Source: Parus major
Lineage: Eukaryota; Chordata; Aves; Passeriformes; Paridae
DNA: 64,000 bases
Direction of reading: 5' to 3'
Assembly: GCF_001522545.3 (NCBI RefSeq)
Contig: NC_031776.1
Span: 21,595,511 to 21,659,510, forward strand
Below are positions 41,301 through 56,300 of the stretch, one piece after another; positions within the stretch are counted from its first letter, which is position 1, and each line of letters opens with the position of its first letter. Below the pieces are notes generated by a model. The model made no database searches. It was not told where the DNA came from and saw only the letters and a list, made by a program, of their open reading frames with translations. Made by a program: the position numbers and the translations under genes.

Positions 41301-44300
41301 ATTGTCTTTCCTCTTCCTCTCTTCTGATCTGCTCTTCCTCCTCCTGCCTCCTCCTCTCCTCCGCTTCCTGCTTCCGCCGCAGTTCCTGCTGCAGCAAGTG
41401 CTGGTAGAGGCTGCGAGCCAGGCGGCCACGCCAGTGCTTCTGCAGGGTCACCGCAGAGGCCTTCAGGCGCAGCAGGCTCTTCTTCCAGAAGTATGCTCGG
41501 TAGTTCTTTTGGATTATAACAACACTGGATAGCACCTTCTGATACTTCTTCCTAAAAACAGAAGTACACACTTAAAGCACCACAAAGTAATACATGCTCT
41601 TCATTTCTTCTGCCCGTGCATACTGACCACATCCACAGAAAAGTCCTTTTCAAAAAAACAGAGTTCAGAAGTGACATGATATCTGTTCTTTCCTGCCACT
41701 CACTGCCTGTAAATCATATTCACCTCACTGCTCTCCCTCCTACATCTACCACTAGTTTGTTTCAATAGGCACCTACTTTTGTGAAGACTCTCAGAAAATG
41801 AGGGAGAGATATGTGGCACATGGAAAGGGAAGGTCTCCTTGCATTGCACATAAACACATTCACTGTGCAGTGAGTGTAATCATTCAGTATGGACTCATTA
41901 GAATAGAAACATACAAATGGCCTTCCTATATGAGAACAAATATTGCTCCATCTCTTAAGTGGCCAAAAGCAAATTACTCCAGGAAAGGCAAAAAAAGTGC
42001 AAAAATAGATTTGGTCATATTAATTTCACACTGTCTGGGAGAAAACACACTGATACTACAATACTGATGGCTGAATCAAACATTGTAACAGGTTCACATA
42101 AACAAATGCTTATACTGCACAACATTTTGCCTAAACAAGAATCATAGAATATCTTGAGTTGCAAGGGACCCACAAGGATCATCAATATCAAAATCAACTT
42201 TGGAGCACTTGAAGAACATGACAAGGCCCCAAAACACAACAATCATCACTCAGTGTTTCTGTAGTCTAGTAAAGTTGTAGAAAAGTCAGTTTTTCCCTCT
42301 GCATTAAAGACTATTTTTATCAAGAACATGAAAAAAGTTCCTGGTAGAAGTTTGTACATGACAAACAAACTGGACAAATTACCATTACACAGTAATCTGG
42401 ATCAATTTGTAAGCTAGATTCAAGCAAACATTAAACAACTCCAAAAGAGTCAGTCTTAAGGTACTGTACTGAAGAATCAAAGGCCAAATGCAACTGGTGT
42501 GGGACTATGTTGGGAAGCAGCAGGTCAAAACCAGATTTTTGGGCTCCAGATCATCACACAAAGGCAAACTCCCACCACAATGCTATAGAAAAAACACTAC
42601 TGGGATTCTTATACTTGTAAGCAGAAACGTTGTTGTATAGAATACTGCTTTTATCCTGTGTTCTCTGACAGCTCCCCCATTTTAAGAACAATGTTAGACC
42701 TTCAGGGGATTTCTGAGGAAGCAGGACTGGAACCAGAAATCAGGCTTATAGAATGAGAGCAGTTGTTCCGTGCAGGACCTTAAGAAATAGGAAAGTCTAA
42801 GGAAAGGCTTTACCTCAGTTAAAGTATCCACATTTCTATTTTTCCTACAGGTGCCATAAGATTTAACCAACCTGACATCTATTAAGGCTGAAAATAAGCA
42901 GATATTTTTTAAAGTAATTTAATATATTTAGAGACTTTAGTATCTTGCACTGGGGAACAAACATTGGTACTACTCAAATCAAAAACGTCTTTAATCCAAA
43001 CCAGAATGTGCAGGGAGAAATTCTATGGGGCTGTTACAAAGGATCTTGGGCCAGCAGGCTACAGTAATCCTTACAGTCCTAGAAAGCACACTGGAAATAG
43101 CATGGTATTCTCACATATACTTCCCACAGACCTTCTGTAATACACTGAGGAAAGGACACACCTTAAAATCCCTGTCCTGGCAATGAAATTCCCTTCAAAT
43201 GGAACAGGGACCCATGCTGACAGCTTGCCACCTCCCTGCACATCAGATACATCAGCCCAGTCAAGAAAATCAGGAGAGGGATGCTAATAGCAGTAGTGTG
43301 CAGAGGTCATGCTTTTTTTGTAAGTATTAAGTCAAAGGGAGGAAGTACAGAGAAAAGGAAAGGCAAGAGGTGATAAGGAGGTTTTAGGTTAATCATTCCT
43401 GGGCTGCAGTCCCCTCATCCCCAGTTCTTCTGTCTGCCCTGTGTCCTGCACATGGGGTGTGAACAGCTGCATATGCACTCTCTGCCAATGCAGACTAAGT
43501 GCATCAAAAAGAGTGCTCTGACTTTTACAAAATGCATCTGCCAGAAACTCTCTCAAGTGCAACATGTGCCAAGCCCTGCCCAGCTCCAGGCCAGCTCTGC
43601 CTGCTAATCTGCCAGGCTGAAGTGCCCCCTCATTCCTCATGACCACAGCCAAGCTTGCAGATGCCCTTCAGCTGGAATTGCTGCTCACAGGCTGTGAATT
43701 TCGTTCCCTTTTTACAAGCTTCCACTCACTCTTCTGCACTGGGCAAAGAAGTTCAACCTGCAGACCAAGCAAAGGGGTTGGGAGACTTCCTGACCATGTA
43801 TGACACCAGAGAAGGCAGGCTGGCTGCAAGGCTTCAATGCTGCATTTGAAATTTATTTCATTATTCTGTCAGTGAGCTGTAGCTAGCAGTTATGTCTCCA
43901 AAGACCAGAGATAAAAGAGTTATGGAGCAATTTCCTATTGTCTTCTCCCCATGAACAATACAGTCCTGAAGAAAGCAGGGGGCACAGCCAAATTTGTACA
44001 TGGATCCTGCACTATGTGGTTTTTAGCTGGTAAAGCTGTTACCTGCATCTCAGAGGTCCACAGATTAGCTATATAAGAATGGGGCCATTTCAATGGGCTT
44101 GATTTTCTTGTCTCACATTCTAGTGATTAGAGATACTAGGCTGCAGGGAATGAGGGCAAAGAAAATCTGGTTCTCCAGGCTCACAGAACAAGTTCACAGA
44201 AGGGGAGAAACCAGTAAAAACCTTCCTTTGCCAGTCTACTTTGCATGAGACCAAATTAATTTAAATACACTTATACTTGCAAAACTAACAGAAATGGTAT

Positions 44301-47300
44301 CAAGCATAAGGCAGCACATACTGGTATTCCTGCCCAACTCTGCACAGACCATTCAGCACTTGCCCAGATGAACTCCCGACTGCTGGACTTTTTTCAGTAC
44401 AGGTGCAGTGCAACTGGAAACTCTCTTCTCAGAAAGTTTTACAGTCCCCCTTTCGAGCTCTTCTTTACTTCATGCTCTCCTCCCCTGTGAAGCCCAGTTA
44501 CCTCCAGCTGCTTGTGAAGATTTACACTCTGGCTGCAGAAGCATGGCTTGTCCTTAAGGATGAGACTCACAACAACAACATGTGGGATGAGGAATTCAGA
44601 AGTGTGGAGCCTGAAGGACCACAAGATTTCTAACCAAGAGGAATACTGCTGCCACACAGTCTCCATCACAGTCCTGCAGAGAAGCAGCTTCCTTACCAAG
44701 AACTCAGAAAAGCAGTAATCCAGTATGCCTGCAGTGATGTTTCCCAGCAAATCAATTTTCCTGTGCTAATCTCTACCCCTCTCTCCAAATGCTACACACA
44801 AAGTAAAAGAGAGCAGAGGCCCTGACACAAAGAACTTGCAATCTCACGTCCAAACAATAGAGAGAGCTCATTTGTCTTCCTAGAGGGAAATAAATAAATG
44901 AATAAAGGCCCCAGAGACCAAATGTGTATTCTGCTGATATTCCACACTGGCAAGGCAGGGTACAACCCTTGCACACATTTCCCCAATGCAAAATGAGCTA
45001 CCTGGTGTAACTGGAGCTCTAAGAAGAGTGCCTGCTAAAACAGCTCTGCTGGCCAGGGATTTCACCTCCTCACAACCCTGACTGACAGGTGTCTGGAGCA
45101 AAGACCAGCCAGGAAAGAGCATCTTACTGGGATTAAGTGTGCATACCACAGCCATTAAGGAGTCAGCTGTTGCACTGACTTCGAGGGGCAGAGGAGGGGC
45201 GGTCTGTCTGCAGTTGGTTCTCCCAAACCTTCCCTGGTCAGGTGCAAAAGGGAGAGGCAAGAGGAGATCACTGTTGAGGAGCTGGCCAAAAACCAATTCT
45301 GAAGAGTTAATTAAAAGGAGAGGGAGATCACGAGGCAAACAGGCAGGGCGAGGAAAGAGGGTGAGCAAAGGCAGAACCACAAGTGAGGAAGAAGCAATTT
45401 GCAGGGGGAGCAGAAAACAGAGTTGACAGGCACAAGGAAAAGGAGGTGACCCAAAGCATAGGTGGGGCCCAGCCAGGAGAGCCCTGAAGGCAAGGAAAAG
45501 GTGTCATCGGAGGCAAGCAATGGGTACAGAAGTCCATGGGAAGCCTGCTGAGCAGCGCTGAGGGAGGGTGCAAACGTGCACGTAACTGAAAAAGAGGTGC
45601 CAAAGGTGCAGGAAGGTTTCAGCGGAGCTGATGCTGGCAGGGAGGGCACATTCTGCAACTCTCCCTTACAATACAGGAGGGGAAGAAGGGACGGATGCTA
45701 GGGGACTTGTGAGCAAAGCAGGGTGTCGGGGCAACCCAGGCACGCAAGCACAAGGATGGTGGGGCATCCCCCAGCACTGACCTTGCCATGTAGCCCAAGA
45801 CGTGGGCCCGGATGACTATAGCTGCTTTCCTCAACTCCTCTTCCCGATCCTTCTCCAGCTTCTGCTCAAGAGCTTCCTTCAGGAAAACCTGACGCCACGG
45901 GGAGGAGTTTCAGTAAACACAAAGAGAGGAAAGAAGTCAGTCCCCGGGAGAGCCGGGCGGTTTCATCCCCGGGTGAGCGGCGCGGAGAGCGCTCGGTGGC
46001 CGGGCTGCCGCCCCCGCGCTGCCCGCGGCGCCCGCACGCCGAGCGCCGGGAAAACTTGTGCGGCGGCGGGAGCCAAACTCCGGGCCCAACCCCCGCCGCC
46101 CTCACTCTGTGGTCAAGACTTAAAAGAGAGAGGGAGGGAGCAGAGGAAGGAGGGAAAGAGGAGGGAGGAGGAGAGCCCAAGTTTGCGCCTGTGATTAACT
46201 CTTTCCCAGCTGACGGCTCCCCCGGCACAATCCGGTACCTCCCTGCAGCAGGCACTGGGACCTACTTGGCCGATTAAATATTTTGCGAAGAAACTCCTCC
46301 GCGTTTCAAGGAAAGGGAGGAACTTTTAGATTTCTAGACTCCAGGAAGTAACCTTAACACGAATCTTAATGGAAGGCAGGCAGAAAGCCAAAAGCCCAGT
46401 CGGGACACAAAGCTGCGTGTACTCTGAGCCCAGCGGTGCTGAAGCCCTCCAGAGACATCCAGAAACTCTGGGGTGAGATGCTTCTGTGCTGAACAGGTGC
46501 CAAAGGTGCAGGAAGTGGAGCATGCACTAGAGGCAACTGAGCTCTGACGATAGTATTAGTGGTTGCACGTCAGTGTCCAGTATTTTAATTCTCAAGCATC
46601 TTTCACTACCTGTATTTACAATTTGTGCTCGGTGCTATACGCTTATGAAGAATGCAGGTGCTATGTTAAAGACAAAAGAACCGAGATACAAGCAAGATAA
46701 GGCCGTGTTTACAGGAATTGTGTTGACATATCTAAGCAATGTTAAATAAGCTGGCTTGCTTTAGGTTAGCACAGGATTCAGCACAAATTCGTGAAATAAA
46801 TGTACTGCATTTTGAGATGGACTGCAGCCTGCATGGAGCTCCACGGCGCTGTGGGTACACTGCTCGCAGTACCCAGACTAGAATAAGCCAGTAGGGTATG
46901 TCCATACAAGCTGCAGTCACAGCAGCAAGTGCCATATGGCCGTGCTCGTGTGACCTGCTGCCTGGCATTGGATAAATCCCTGCCAGGGCCAGCAGCAGAA
47001 CGGGCTATGCTAGGGAAGTGCAGCCCCACTTGTTAAAGCACTGTCATGTACACAGCATGTAAACTGATATTCATCAATCTGCAGAACTCAAAACCACATT
47101 AACCAGTAGAAACTCCTTACAAATGTCCTGGATCCATGTGGTTGTGCTGAGAGGCCAGAGATTTGAACATTTAGTCCAGTGATCTGCACAAACTCCCCTC
47201 TTTTCCACTCATCTGCCCTTTATGTCTCTGTGTACCTTCCATCACTGCTTTCGGCCTCATCCCTTAAGGCTCTTCCTTCCCTCTGCAATGACCATTGTGA

Positions 47301-50300
47301 ACTGACACCTCTCCCTGAATTAGTACCTATAGCCAGTGGCTTTCCTGGACTTGCATTTCTCCTGGGGAGCAGTTTCCATTAAGAAATGAGCTGTTTTGTA
47401 ATGACTAAGTAACCATGGGTAGCCTGAAAAAGAAGCTTCATTATCAAGGTACTGCCAACCATGAAGCTGGCATCCTTCCCTGCAAGTTGTACATCCACTC
47501 CCTCTGTCAACTCAACAATCTTTTAAAGATTTCTTTGAGGCAGGGATTGCTCTTTCCATTACATTCCAGAACCAAGCAGCAGTCACCCATTTCAAGAATG
47601 CAACCAGCAAAACACTGTCTCAGTCCATTATCTTCATCAAATTGCAAAAATACTCAGGCCATCAGTATTTCCCTAGCAAGCAGTCTTTGCTGAGCCAGGC
47701 CAGTTAAGGGGGGGAGGGGGAAAACTTCAGGGCATGCACAGTTCCATGAGACCCAACCCTAATCCTATAGGATTATAGAATCTATATATGCTTGAGTGAG
47801 GGGTTAATCTCAAAAAAAACGTAACAATATCTAGTTATAAACTGCTGGCATTTTGAAGGCTTGGAGGATTTTAAGATTCCACTAGATGACAAGGAAGAAT
47901 AACATGCATTTCAAGTCCAGAAGTATTTTTGATGCCTTGTGGAAATAAACTGGAAAGTGGCTGTTTCTTTGTCATTATTCATAGTCGTTTTCTGAAAACA
48001 TGAGATTGTTTTCACCCGAGGAAAGAGCACTTGAACAAAACATACAAGGTTACATCTATCATGTTCTGCTCACACTAGACACTGGCCAGGCTTTAGAGCA
48101 CAGTGCATCACCACAGTGTTCCTCACACGACCTCAAAGCCTGCATGCACCATCGGTGTGACAGTGAACATGTTACGGTTTCACAGAGATCAGCAGACACA
48201 AATCCAACTGCTTGGGCACCCATGTGTACATAAAGGGGATCATATGATTCTTGGGGACAACACAGGGAAAGCAGGAAGTGGGTCACTGTGACCTGGATGC
48301 CAAACAGTGTACAGCAACCTCCTCCTTCAAACAGGCAAACCAGCAGGTTGAAATGTGGAAATTAATGCCTTCAAATAGGAAAGGTTACTGATGGGTTGGA
48401 AAGCTGTGTTCTGGGTATGGGCAAGTATGGCAGCAGGCCCAGGTGCCCTGAAGAAAGGGTCATGGAAGCTGCTGCTGCCTCCCAGCACATCCCCAGTGAA
48501 GGCAAAGGCACCTTAGCACAATCTCTTTCATCATCACACTGCTTGTTTGCATCCAAGCCCTCAACTCTGCCATACCACCAGATAAAACCTGCATTGCATA
48601 CATTAATACCTCTTATAAACATTAATTTGACAATTGCCAGCACAGCAGCTGCTCTGTTCTTAATGAAAAACACAAAGATCATCCTGCCCTTCCTCCTCCG
48701 TTTCCTTTCCCAAGCTTCACAATCCCCTGCACTAATTCACAGAGTCTTTTCCTTCCTCCTTCAAACAATTGCTAGGGATATAATTATCCTTCCATTCATT
48801 TTACAGGAAGTATTCCCCCTTCTATAAGCCTTGCTCTTCACCCACCCCTTATACTTCTTCCTAGGTTATATCCCCATGGCCTTGTCACACCTCTTTCAGT
48901 AGCTACTCCTGACTAAGCCAAGATTAGTTCTGGGAATACCAACCTGAGTACTGCACCCAGGGCAGCAACAGTGGCAGTAACACCATGCAGGGGACTTCCT
49001 TTTCAGGACAATGACCTATGCTCTGTTCCCCTCAGCTTCACCTGAAAGACTCTGGAAAAATTAAGGGTCTTTTCTTCATCAACCCAAGTATTCCCGGCCT
49101 ATGTTCCCTAGCACCAGCTGAAACATGAATGCAGACAAAGCAGTCTGTAATGCAAGGCACAACAGCAGGGAAGGTAGTACCAGGAAGCACCACTGCTCTG
49201 CAAGGCCTCACCTTGGTATCCTGCTTTCCTAGGGACAAGCTTTCTGGAGGCACTGTCACGAAGCTGAGTTGCAAAGTGGTCTTCAAGGGAGGGAAAGAAT
49301 GCCAAGTAACTCATCTGAAGAATGAAATGGCAGGGTAATACACCTTGGAATGAAAGCACCTTGGAACAGCCTGGAGCTGGCCAGCCATTCAGCATGGCAG
49401 CAAGTGTGGAACATGCCAGAACAGCCCTGGACTGATCCATTCTTTCAATAAATAGAACTGCTTCCCTTTACCAGGACACACATCTCTAATACAAACCATG
49501 CCCAACAGAAAGTAATTTCTACAACTGCAGAAGATGGCTCAATTGCTTCCCAGCTCCAGTGAATTTTCCTTCTCAGGCATAAAGAATACAAAACTGCCTA
49601 TCTTAACAATTTCTTTCCTTCCACGATACTCAGAATGACAGCCACCAGTGCCCAAGCAGAAAGATTGCAGTTTACTAACATGCCACATACAGCTATTCAG
49701 TCAAGTTTTAGTTTACAGACACAGTCATTAAAAAATAATTACATTAGAGTAGATCCAGAGTTTTGACAAAACACAAGCACATTTTCTTTGCCACAATTAC
49801 CGCCCATATTATTTTTTTTTCCGAATAATTTGTGCAGGTCAAGGAGTGAGTGAGAACAGACAGAGGGACTCAGTCCTTCATGATGCACAATGGGGCTGAA
49901 GAGAAAAGGGATCTATAGCTCCCAGGGGCTCAAAGCAGCCTGGATTTCCTGCTTGTTGTTAGTTTACTGTAGGCTCTGGACTCCACCTGTATAGCTTATA
50001 ACCTTTTGTGCTCTAAAAGGTGAGTACTTGCATGTGAGTTTGGTCCTCCATCCTGCTGCCCTTGCTGTAGCACAGCAATCTTCATTCTCTTGTCATGCTA
50101 GGAAGAAAGTTCAAACTCTATGTTTACCAGCTCTAAACACCATTTTCTAAAGCTTTCCAGACAGCTCTGCAACACACATGCTCTCCACATAGGCTTTTCA
50201 CACTAAAATGCTGGGAGACTGGCAGTCACTCCAGCAATGTGGATTATCCAGGGACAGGAATGACCAAAATGGTTCCTGGTTTGCTGGCACCAGTGAGGAG

Positions 50301-53300
50301 ATGCCAGATTCCAAAACCAAAGATGGGGAACATTTTAATCACAGAGCAGAAGTACAGCTAAGTGATAAAATTTTCTTTCTGGAACATCAGTGCAGGCATG
50401 GGGAAGGAAAAAAACAAACAACCTAACTCCAGATTAATGCGCATCCTTCCCACAGCAATGGCCAGTGGTTTTGTTGATTGTCACATAGAGCTCATAGCCC
50501 AGATTACCAAGTGGACTACCATCAGCCCTCTAGGAAGAGGAGAGAGAGATCTTGCTTTAATAAATATTATAGTCTACCCATTTATTGAGAAATAATTGTT
50601 CCAAGCAACAAATGTCATTATCTGATCTCCTGGACAAATTAATTGTGCATGTTCACTAGAATCACTTCTGGTTTCATTGTGGCACTGGAAATATTCTGAA
50701 GTACTTGTCTGAAGGCTTAAGGGCAAAAAAATGCAAGAAGCTGCTTTGATGTACTACCATCTGCTTTAGATATGGACTGCATACCCACTATTGAGAAATG
50801 CTGTCTGCATTGGACACCACCCATCTTGGAATATTCTTTGATGAATTTACTGGAGTATGTGGAAAGTTGTGATAGAGACAGCTTCACACTCCCAGATTTC
50901 TATAGCAATATACCTCAAAACGCTCACATCTATTTCTCCATGAAAATGCAGACTATTCCAGGCAAGAGAGAAGTGTTAAACATTCACCAAAACAGAAGCA
51001 AGATCTGAATTACGCAAACGGGCAGACACATTTGGATACCTCTGCATAGAAAATGTATGCTAGCATCTGGGCTAGCTGCAAAAGCATCATCTGAGCTTCC
51101 CCAACAGAAAGCTGTCATACATCTGGTGATGCAGCTATTCACAGCTTAGATATATACCAAGATTCAGCTCACTGCTTCAGGCAAGAGTTTCAGTTAGTCA
51201 AGCAGAGTGAAATATCTGGCACAAGACGCAAGAGTTAATGGCACACATTACAATTACATAAAATGAGACCCATACTTATTCCCCTTGAATCTTTAAATTG
51301 GATCAGACACAACAAAATCAATCCAGCTTGGTCAATTAGGAGTTTAGATAAAGTCAAAAAAAACCTGCTATGTCACTAGGTACGTAATATGGGAAGTATT
51401 TGAGATGCTGCAGGTCAGTAGCAGAGGCCAGTGTATTGAAAGGATCATGACTGCAGCACCTTGCAATCTGACCAGATGCAATCACTCCCCCATGCAGCTG
51501 GAGCGAAGCCATACCCTTCCCCACAATGATGAAGTACCTTGGTTTTACCCAGCTGCCACTCTTTCTTGCTGCTGTCATAGGTCTGAAGAAAACCTGCACA
51601 TACAGCTTTGCTGTTGTCTGACAGGCCTGGCTCCTTCACAAGCATCTTGTACCTAAGAACAAAACAGAATCTCATCAGATTATGGATGACAGTAACTGTG
51701 CCCTCCCTCTCTCTTCCCAATCTTTTAACTCTAATTATCCTTCTCCCATTAGTCCTTCTTCCACTGGGACCTTCTTTCTTCATGTTTGCCTTCCAATTTG
51801 GAAATTTCCATCCCCCAACCTTATCTGTTCCTACCACACTGGAAATTATTGTTGCAATCCCAGTAAAAGAATACAAACTCAACAGAATTTTTCAGTAAAG
51901 AACAACTGTCTTTTTGAAACATGTGCTTTCATCAGACACAAGTTATTTTGTTCTGTATAGGGGTGGCATTTAGTGCTCCAAGAGACAAAAGAAGCAATGT
52001 TCAGCGTCCCTTCTAGCCTTAAACTTCAAAAAATCCTTTTGATGTAGCTCATTAAAAGAAATAATCACTCCTTCCAATATTAATCATCAACTATACTGTC
52101 CATTACAATTTTCTTCTGCTGCCTAAAGGTTTAAAGCATGGTATTTTCCTTTTACATATTATGACCAGCTGGGTTTCACAGCATCACACTAACAAATCTG
52201 TGGCAAAGCTACCAAGAAAAAAAAAGACAAAGAAAGAAAGAAAGACCAAAGACCATCTGGCTATTTTTCCATTATGACTTTTAGCCTTAGGGCAAGCCTC
52301 CAAAAGGCCCCCCACATCAGTTTATGATATGAGCATGAAGGCCATGGCTAGAAAAACATCTCACAGATGATCCATACCAGAAGCAGTTAAAGAGGGAACA
52401 GTCTTATAGAATTCTATAGTTGGGGGCTGTTCCAGCATACAATACAAGGACAGCAATTACCTGCTGAGGAAGTCCTGGAAAAGGCGCCGTACAGGGAAAC
52501 CTGCTCTTCGAACTTTCACCGTCTCCAGCATCCCCGAGTACCGGAGCTGATTTAGCACCACAGCTGGACTGAACAGGTTCGGCGCCTAAATAATGATCCA
52601 GAATCAAAACCAAACAAGTGAGGCAGTCACAGGCTGTATATGTTTCACTGTAGAAAGCCAATCCTGCATATTTGGGCATGCCAGGTAAAAAGGGGGAAGT
52701 TTGGATCAAGGGGAAAGCAACTTCACAACACTGCATGGTGAAGAATAAGGGACAAAAGGGAACTGGGCTGATTCTGGAAGGGAAAAAAAAGCAGACTGTA
52801 CTCACAGTCGGACTATGAAAGCAAAGATACAATGTCTTAACACATACAGAACCCTCACTCAGTTCTCTTTGCAGTCTCTCTTTTCAGTTAAACTGGAGAC
52901 AAACTACAGAATTCTTTTCTGGCATAAATCCCCTAAGCAGCCTGTTCTCTGCCACATCATTCATGGTTTCAAAGCACACAAAGAAAAGGATCAGTTCAGA
53001 GCTCCCCACCCAATCTAGTTAGCAGCATCTCCTCTTGCCACAGCTCACAGAACAAGCGAGAGCCAGCCTGTCCCTAAGCACTGTGGCTTGCTCATGATGC
53101 GTCCCCTCCACTGCCTCAGAGCCAGGGATCTGCAGGAGATGGTGTCTGCTGCACAAGCCTTTCATTCCAGAACAGATTTCTCTACAGGCACTATGAGCAG
53201 GAGGGACTGCTTCTTCTAACACAGCTCTGGACTCTGCACAAGCCTGGGTAGTCCTCCAGGTTTCATAAGCACTGAAAGAAATGGGAATGGCTATATAATC

Positions 53301-56300
53301 TCATATTCAGCATGCAGTCTTTCCATCTGATTACCAGGAGGAGGGTGTGTTTTTTCTCAACTCTAAAATAACTAGAATGAGAAAGGGAAGGTGGGGAGAA
53401 CTGTTCTTAGCCTCAGTTTGAGGCACCTGCTAGGCATTATGCAAGGGCATGCACATTCAGGCCTGTGTCACATGCCCACTTATGGCTGGGACACAGACTT
53501 ACCTTTTCTGTGTTTGGTTTGATGCAGCGGATGAAAAATGGGTTGGAAGTACTAAGTGTGGCCATCAGGGAATGGAGAGAATCCTAAAGACCAGCAAGAG
53601 ACACCCAAAGGATCAGTCATGACAGAAGGGAAAGGAGCTACATTTGATGCAATAAGGTCTTCATGCAGTCCTCCTATTCCTAATGTCCTTTGCCTACCAA
53701 AATTTCAATAACTCATGAGATTCCTTCCTCTGCAAAACATACCCACACAGTTTGCTTTTAAGACTATCTATATGGCCATCCTTATTCTTGGAGCTGTATA
53801 GCTTTGTGAGTTAATTTTGCAAGTCTCTCCAACTTTCAATACAGGAAAACAAAACAGTGAAATGAAGGTCTGCAGACAATCTAAGTGTGTGAGATTCATA
53901 CTTGCTAGGTCCTCCTAATAAGGTTTTATTAGAATTATCACTATACCTTTAAAAATGTGGCCTAAAAGGACACATACACTTAGCTAAAACACCAAACCAA
54001 TATGAAAGATCAAAGAACCTCAAGAACTTCATATCCTTAGCAAAGTACTCTTTTCCTCTGCCACCCTGCTCAGTCTTATCATCTCACATTTTATACCAGA
54101 CAGAAATCCTTGGGGCAGTGGCACTGTCTTTTTTTAGCACTGCAACATTCCTGCACATTTTCAGTGCTGGACACAAAACAAGGATGAATGACTCCTCTTG
54201 GCTGCAGGCCTTGCTTTGCCCATCTGCTCCTCCCCAGAAGTCTGCTGCTCTCTTGGAAAACATCATACCCTGAACTGGGAACTGACAGTCGGTCTGCGCC
54301 TCTGGGTGCCCATCTTCAGTGTCTCTTCACTGCAACGACTGCAGACTTTTTCAAAAAGGTCATAGATGAAGTCCAGCCTAAGGGAGAGGAAAAAAATTAC
54401 AGAAGATGCAAGACACCTCCCACCTGTGAGAAGATGGTTCTTATTGTCAGACACTGCCCTGTCCCATTGTGAAGCACCCCCTTTTTACACCTGCTGTGCC
54501 TGAGTGGCTGCAGGAAGCAGTTCAGCTGGGCACTTCCCCATGTGGCTGCCCAGATCCCATGGGCTGTCCTGTATGCCACACTCAGCTGCAAAGCCAGAAG
54601 CCCCATCTCACACTTTCAAGCAGGATATTACACAAAGGAAAACATCCATTCTGCACTGGCTAGGACACCTTCCTTGAGGAAGCAGGGAATGCTCAAGGCA
54701 CACATCCCTTGAGCAAGCACATGCCCCCAGGCAAAATTACCCTGAAGGTATGCCAGGTGGACTGATGCTGTCATACCTCGCAAACTAGCTCTCACGATTT
54801 GCCCCCATGCCATGATCACTAAATTGGAAGCCCAGGTCTTCTGTGGCCTGAGGAGTTCTAGACCTACCCTCCATGTAGGTCAGCTCTGGGGAATCTTCCA
54901 CCATTTTGTCACTCTTGAGACATTGGTGCTGATTCCTACAAAGTTCTTCAGAGCTGCTTGTGCCAGTTTATTGTTATGCCTGCTTCTGGCCCAACTTCCC
55001 TTCTGGTATGCTGAAAAAGCCTGAGTCCTTCTATTATGCTGGACAATAACAACCACAATTCTGGCCTCAAGCCTCATGTAAAATGTTCCCCAGATGCCAC
55101 TGTCCAAGTAAGACAACTATGAGAGCTCATAGTCTCAGATCCCTCAGGTTGTTTCAAAGCTTCTCAGTGCACACTCTGCAGCAGCTTCAGAGAAGATGCA
55201 GTTCTGAAACAGGCTCATCAGGCTGGAGCCCAAAGGCAATACATGGACTGTGGTAAAAAGCACATGGTAGAGTTGCTGCTCAAGGACTTGTGGGATCCTC
55301 TGTGTTATTAAATGCCTCCCTCCCACTAGGCCCCACTTCTGTTTCCCAGATCTTGCTCAAGATCAAAATTAGCTCTTTTCTCTAAGGTCATGTTGCTCTG
55401 GGATGTAACATCAGGGTCCATGGACAGTCCCACAGCAACAGCTCGGTCTGGCTCAGGATAAGGACAGATGATTTCCACAAACAAGCAGGCTGGAAAACAA
55501 GCAGCCTCTGTACAAAGGCTGGCAACTGACAGCATGGCAAAGAGCATTGATTCATTCAGGGCAAACTTTGCCATTGTTGGTATAGGGAGGTAAGAGGAAG
55601 AAGGAAAGCGAGAAGGGAGAAGGAAAAAAACAAACTGCCTGGAGTGATGTCTGTCACGCTGTTAAAGCCCTTATTAAAACTGGGACAACATGAGTCCTGA
55701 TTAAATCTGTGCCTCATCTGACTTCTCCAGGTCTTCCTTCTTCTATCAGGACACTTCATCACAAAGAGAATAATGATTAAGAATAATGCCTCATGCTCTG
55801 GAAAACGCAACTGCTTTCCTTTGTCTGGTTTATTACATGAACGTGGCTTAGTTCCACCCAACAGATGTGACCTCCTGACAAGCATACCTGCTGTCTTTCA
55901 GCATGTTTAAAATGTCATCACGAAAGGTGTCTCTGTTCTTCTCCAGAAAGCCTCTCACATCATACAGCACCTGCAACACAGACACAGCCACTAGAACAGT
56001 GCCCTAGAAATCATTAAGTCCTTCCATATTTACATGCCAATGTACAAGGTCTCCAGCAGAGCTACACAGTAACACTGCAGGCACCTGCCAAGATCTCAGT
56101 TTCTGGGGTCAAAGAGCTACAGACTTCTGCAGTTACTGGCAAGAAAGTGGCTTTTAGCCATCAATTAAAAAACACCAAAAAAACCCTCAAAAACAAGAGC
56201 CAAGTGAAGCAGCTGCAAGATTTACCTGGCAGGAGAGGGTCTGTGGGTGAATTCTCTACAAGGTGTGAGGTACTCTATTCACTTCAGGAGAGTGAAGAGA

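Larger units (their letters stand above)
41552..45781 (-). other. Intron 11-12 of the MYO10-like gene
   Basis: It holds one CR1 fragment (42139-42240) and one copy of the 21-nt repeat. Otherwise there is nothing recognisable. Confidence 0.65.
45889..51537 (-). other. Intron 10-11 of the MYO10-like gene (5.6 kb)
   Basis: This is the longest intron in the window. It contains the CpG island, the 21-nt direct repeats and the GA tract near its 3' end. From about 46600 to 51500 I recognise nothing beyond unrelated short ORFs. Confidence 0.7.

Noticed and set aside
45866..46255. 129-codon minus-strand ORF through the CpG island
   Set aside because: It is out of frame with exon 11 and ends in a stop inside that exon. 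It is rich in Pro, Arg and Ser as expected from GC-rich DNA. It may at most be an upstream ORF of an internal transcript.
47170..47700. Pyrimidine-rich stretch with several short ORFs considered as a pseudogene
   Set aside because: No recognisable protein similarity in any frame; probably ordinary intron sequence.
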